The position numbers and the translations under genes were made by a program. A stretch of DNA of 7,277 bases from JAVBLQ01 sp031553435 (lineage in GTDB: Bacteria > Bacteroidota > Bacteroidia > Bacteroidales > Azobacteroidaceae): the NCBI GenBank assembly GCA_031553435.1, contig JAVBLQ010000009.1, forward strand, positions 1-7,277, in the 5' to 3' direction. The notes below the pieces were generated by a model. That model worked only from the letters and a program-made list of their open reading frames with translations, was not told the origin of the DNA and ran no database searches. Shown piece by piece: positions 7,071 through 7,277 of this stretch (its first letter is position 1; the number at the start of each line of letters is the position of its first letter).

Positions 7071-7174
7071 GTGAAGGGTGAAGGTCGCTTTGCTCCCTGT
7101 GAAAGGTGAATTATCCTCCCTTCACCACGAGCGAAGCGAGTTCACAAGGGAGCGAAGCGACCTTCCCCTTTCAC
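7071..7174. repeat. Large inverted repeat upstream of the integrase gene
   Basis: The 33-base arm at 7071-7103 (GTGAAGGGTGAAGGTCGCTT and on) matches the reverse complement of 7141-7174 with about three mismatches and one gap. Inside it is a second hairpin: GGTGAA (7105-7110) with TTCACC (7121-7126). The 11-mer GAGCGAAGCGA occurs twice, at 7129-7139 and 7150-7160. It ends 14 bases before the integrase ATG, so it could fold in that gene's leader, insulate it from mrp transcription, or be part of an element boundary. No coding sequence was seen in 6960-7188. Confidence 0.75.
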
Positions 7175-7188
7175 AAAAAACTAAGGTT

Positions 7189-7277
7189 ATGAAATCAACC
7201 AGTATCCGTCTCAAGTTCCGCCCTTCCACCCTTCCCGGCTGTGAAGGTTCGCTTTTCTTCCAGTTCATCCGCAACCG
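7189..7277 (+). CDS. Start of a probable tyrosine recombinase/integrase (cut by the window end)
   Basis: Only 29 complete codons are visible, beginning MKSTSIRLKFRPSTLPGCEG and continuing SLFFQFIRN. This resembles the N-terminal arm-binding segment of Bacteroidetes tyrosine-type site-specific integrases, in which a short basic strand (KLKFRPS-like) is followed by a segment such as LxFQxIxxR leading to a VRQI-type strand. The catalytic domain with its R-H-R-Y residues is outside the window, so the call rests on the N-terminus alone. Composition differs from the neighbours: 47 of the last 87 bases are G or C by hand count, and codons often end in C (ACC, ATC, CTC, TTC, CGC, AAC), while mrp and trmB prefer A or T. 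This fits acquired DNA. No tRNA gene or attachment site is visible nearby. The ATG follows CTAAGGTT with no properly spaced Shine-Dalgarno sequence. Confidence 0.6.
   Translation, partial: MKSTSIRLKFRPSTLPGCEGSLFFQFIRN

Overview
The window looks like chromosomal DNA of a Bacteroidota species, most likely order Bacteroidales. The evidence is a type IX secretion (T9SS) C-terminal sorting domain, RNase HII, TrmB and Mrp proteins that resemble my memory of Bacteroides-group homologues, few Shine-Dalgarno sequences, A/T-rich leaders, and a good match to the Bacteroidetes promoter form TTTG-N19-21-TAnnTTTG. Possession of T9SS cargo points away from the common gut Bacteroides and towards relatives such as the Dysgonomonas or Paludibacter groups; that placement is inference.

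Layout. (1) 1-2853, plus strand: the 3' part of a large surface or secreted protein with the tail of a LamG-like domain, two pairs of discoidin-type domains flanking two cadherin-like domains, and a T9SS sorting domain. (2) 2854-3022: an intergenic region with a long imperfect hairpin. (3) 3023-4204, plus: a secreted GH76 family (alpha-1,6-mannanase type) glycoside hydrolase. (4) 4214-4819, minus: rnhB (RNase HII), convergent with the GH76 gene with only 9 bases between stops. (5) 4820-5034: the divergent rnhB/trmB control region, with a recognisable promoter for rnhB, a -7 element for trmB and a strong palindrome in the rnhB leader. (6) 5035-5802 and 5841-6959, plus: trmB and mrp, probably one transcription unit. 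(7) 6960-7188: two further large palindromes. (8) 7189-7277, plus: the first codons of a probable tyrosine recombinase/integrase with higher GC, cut by the window end.

The left part (1-4204) appears to be a polysaccharide or glycoprotein degradation segment. The middle part (4214-6959) is housekeeping: removal of RNA from DNA, tRNA m7G46 methylation, and iron-sulfur cluster delivery. The right edge may be the start of a mobile element. No CRISPR array, rRNA or tRNA gene was seen. I did not find a convincing undescribed system. The best leads are the palindrome in the rnhB leader, the palindrome next to the integrase, the repeat-armed intergenic hairpins as a group, and the A-B-cad-cad-A-B domain layout of the T9SS cargo protein.
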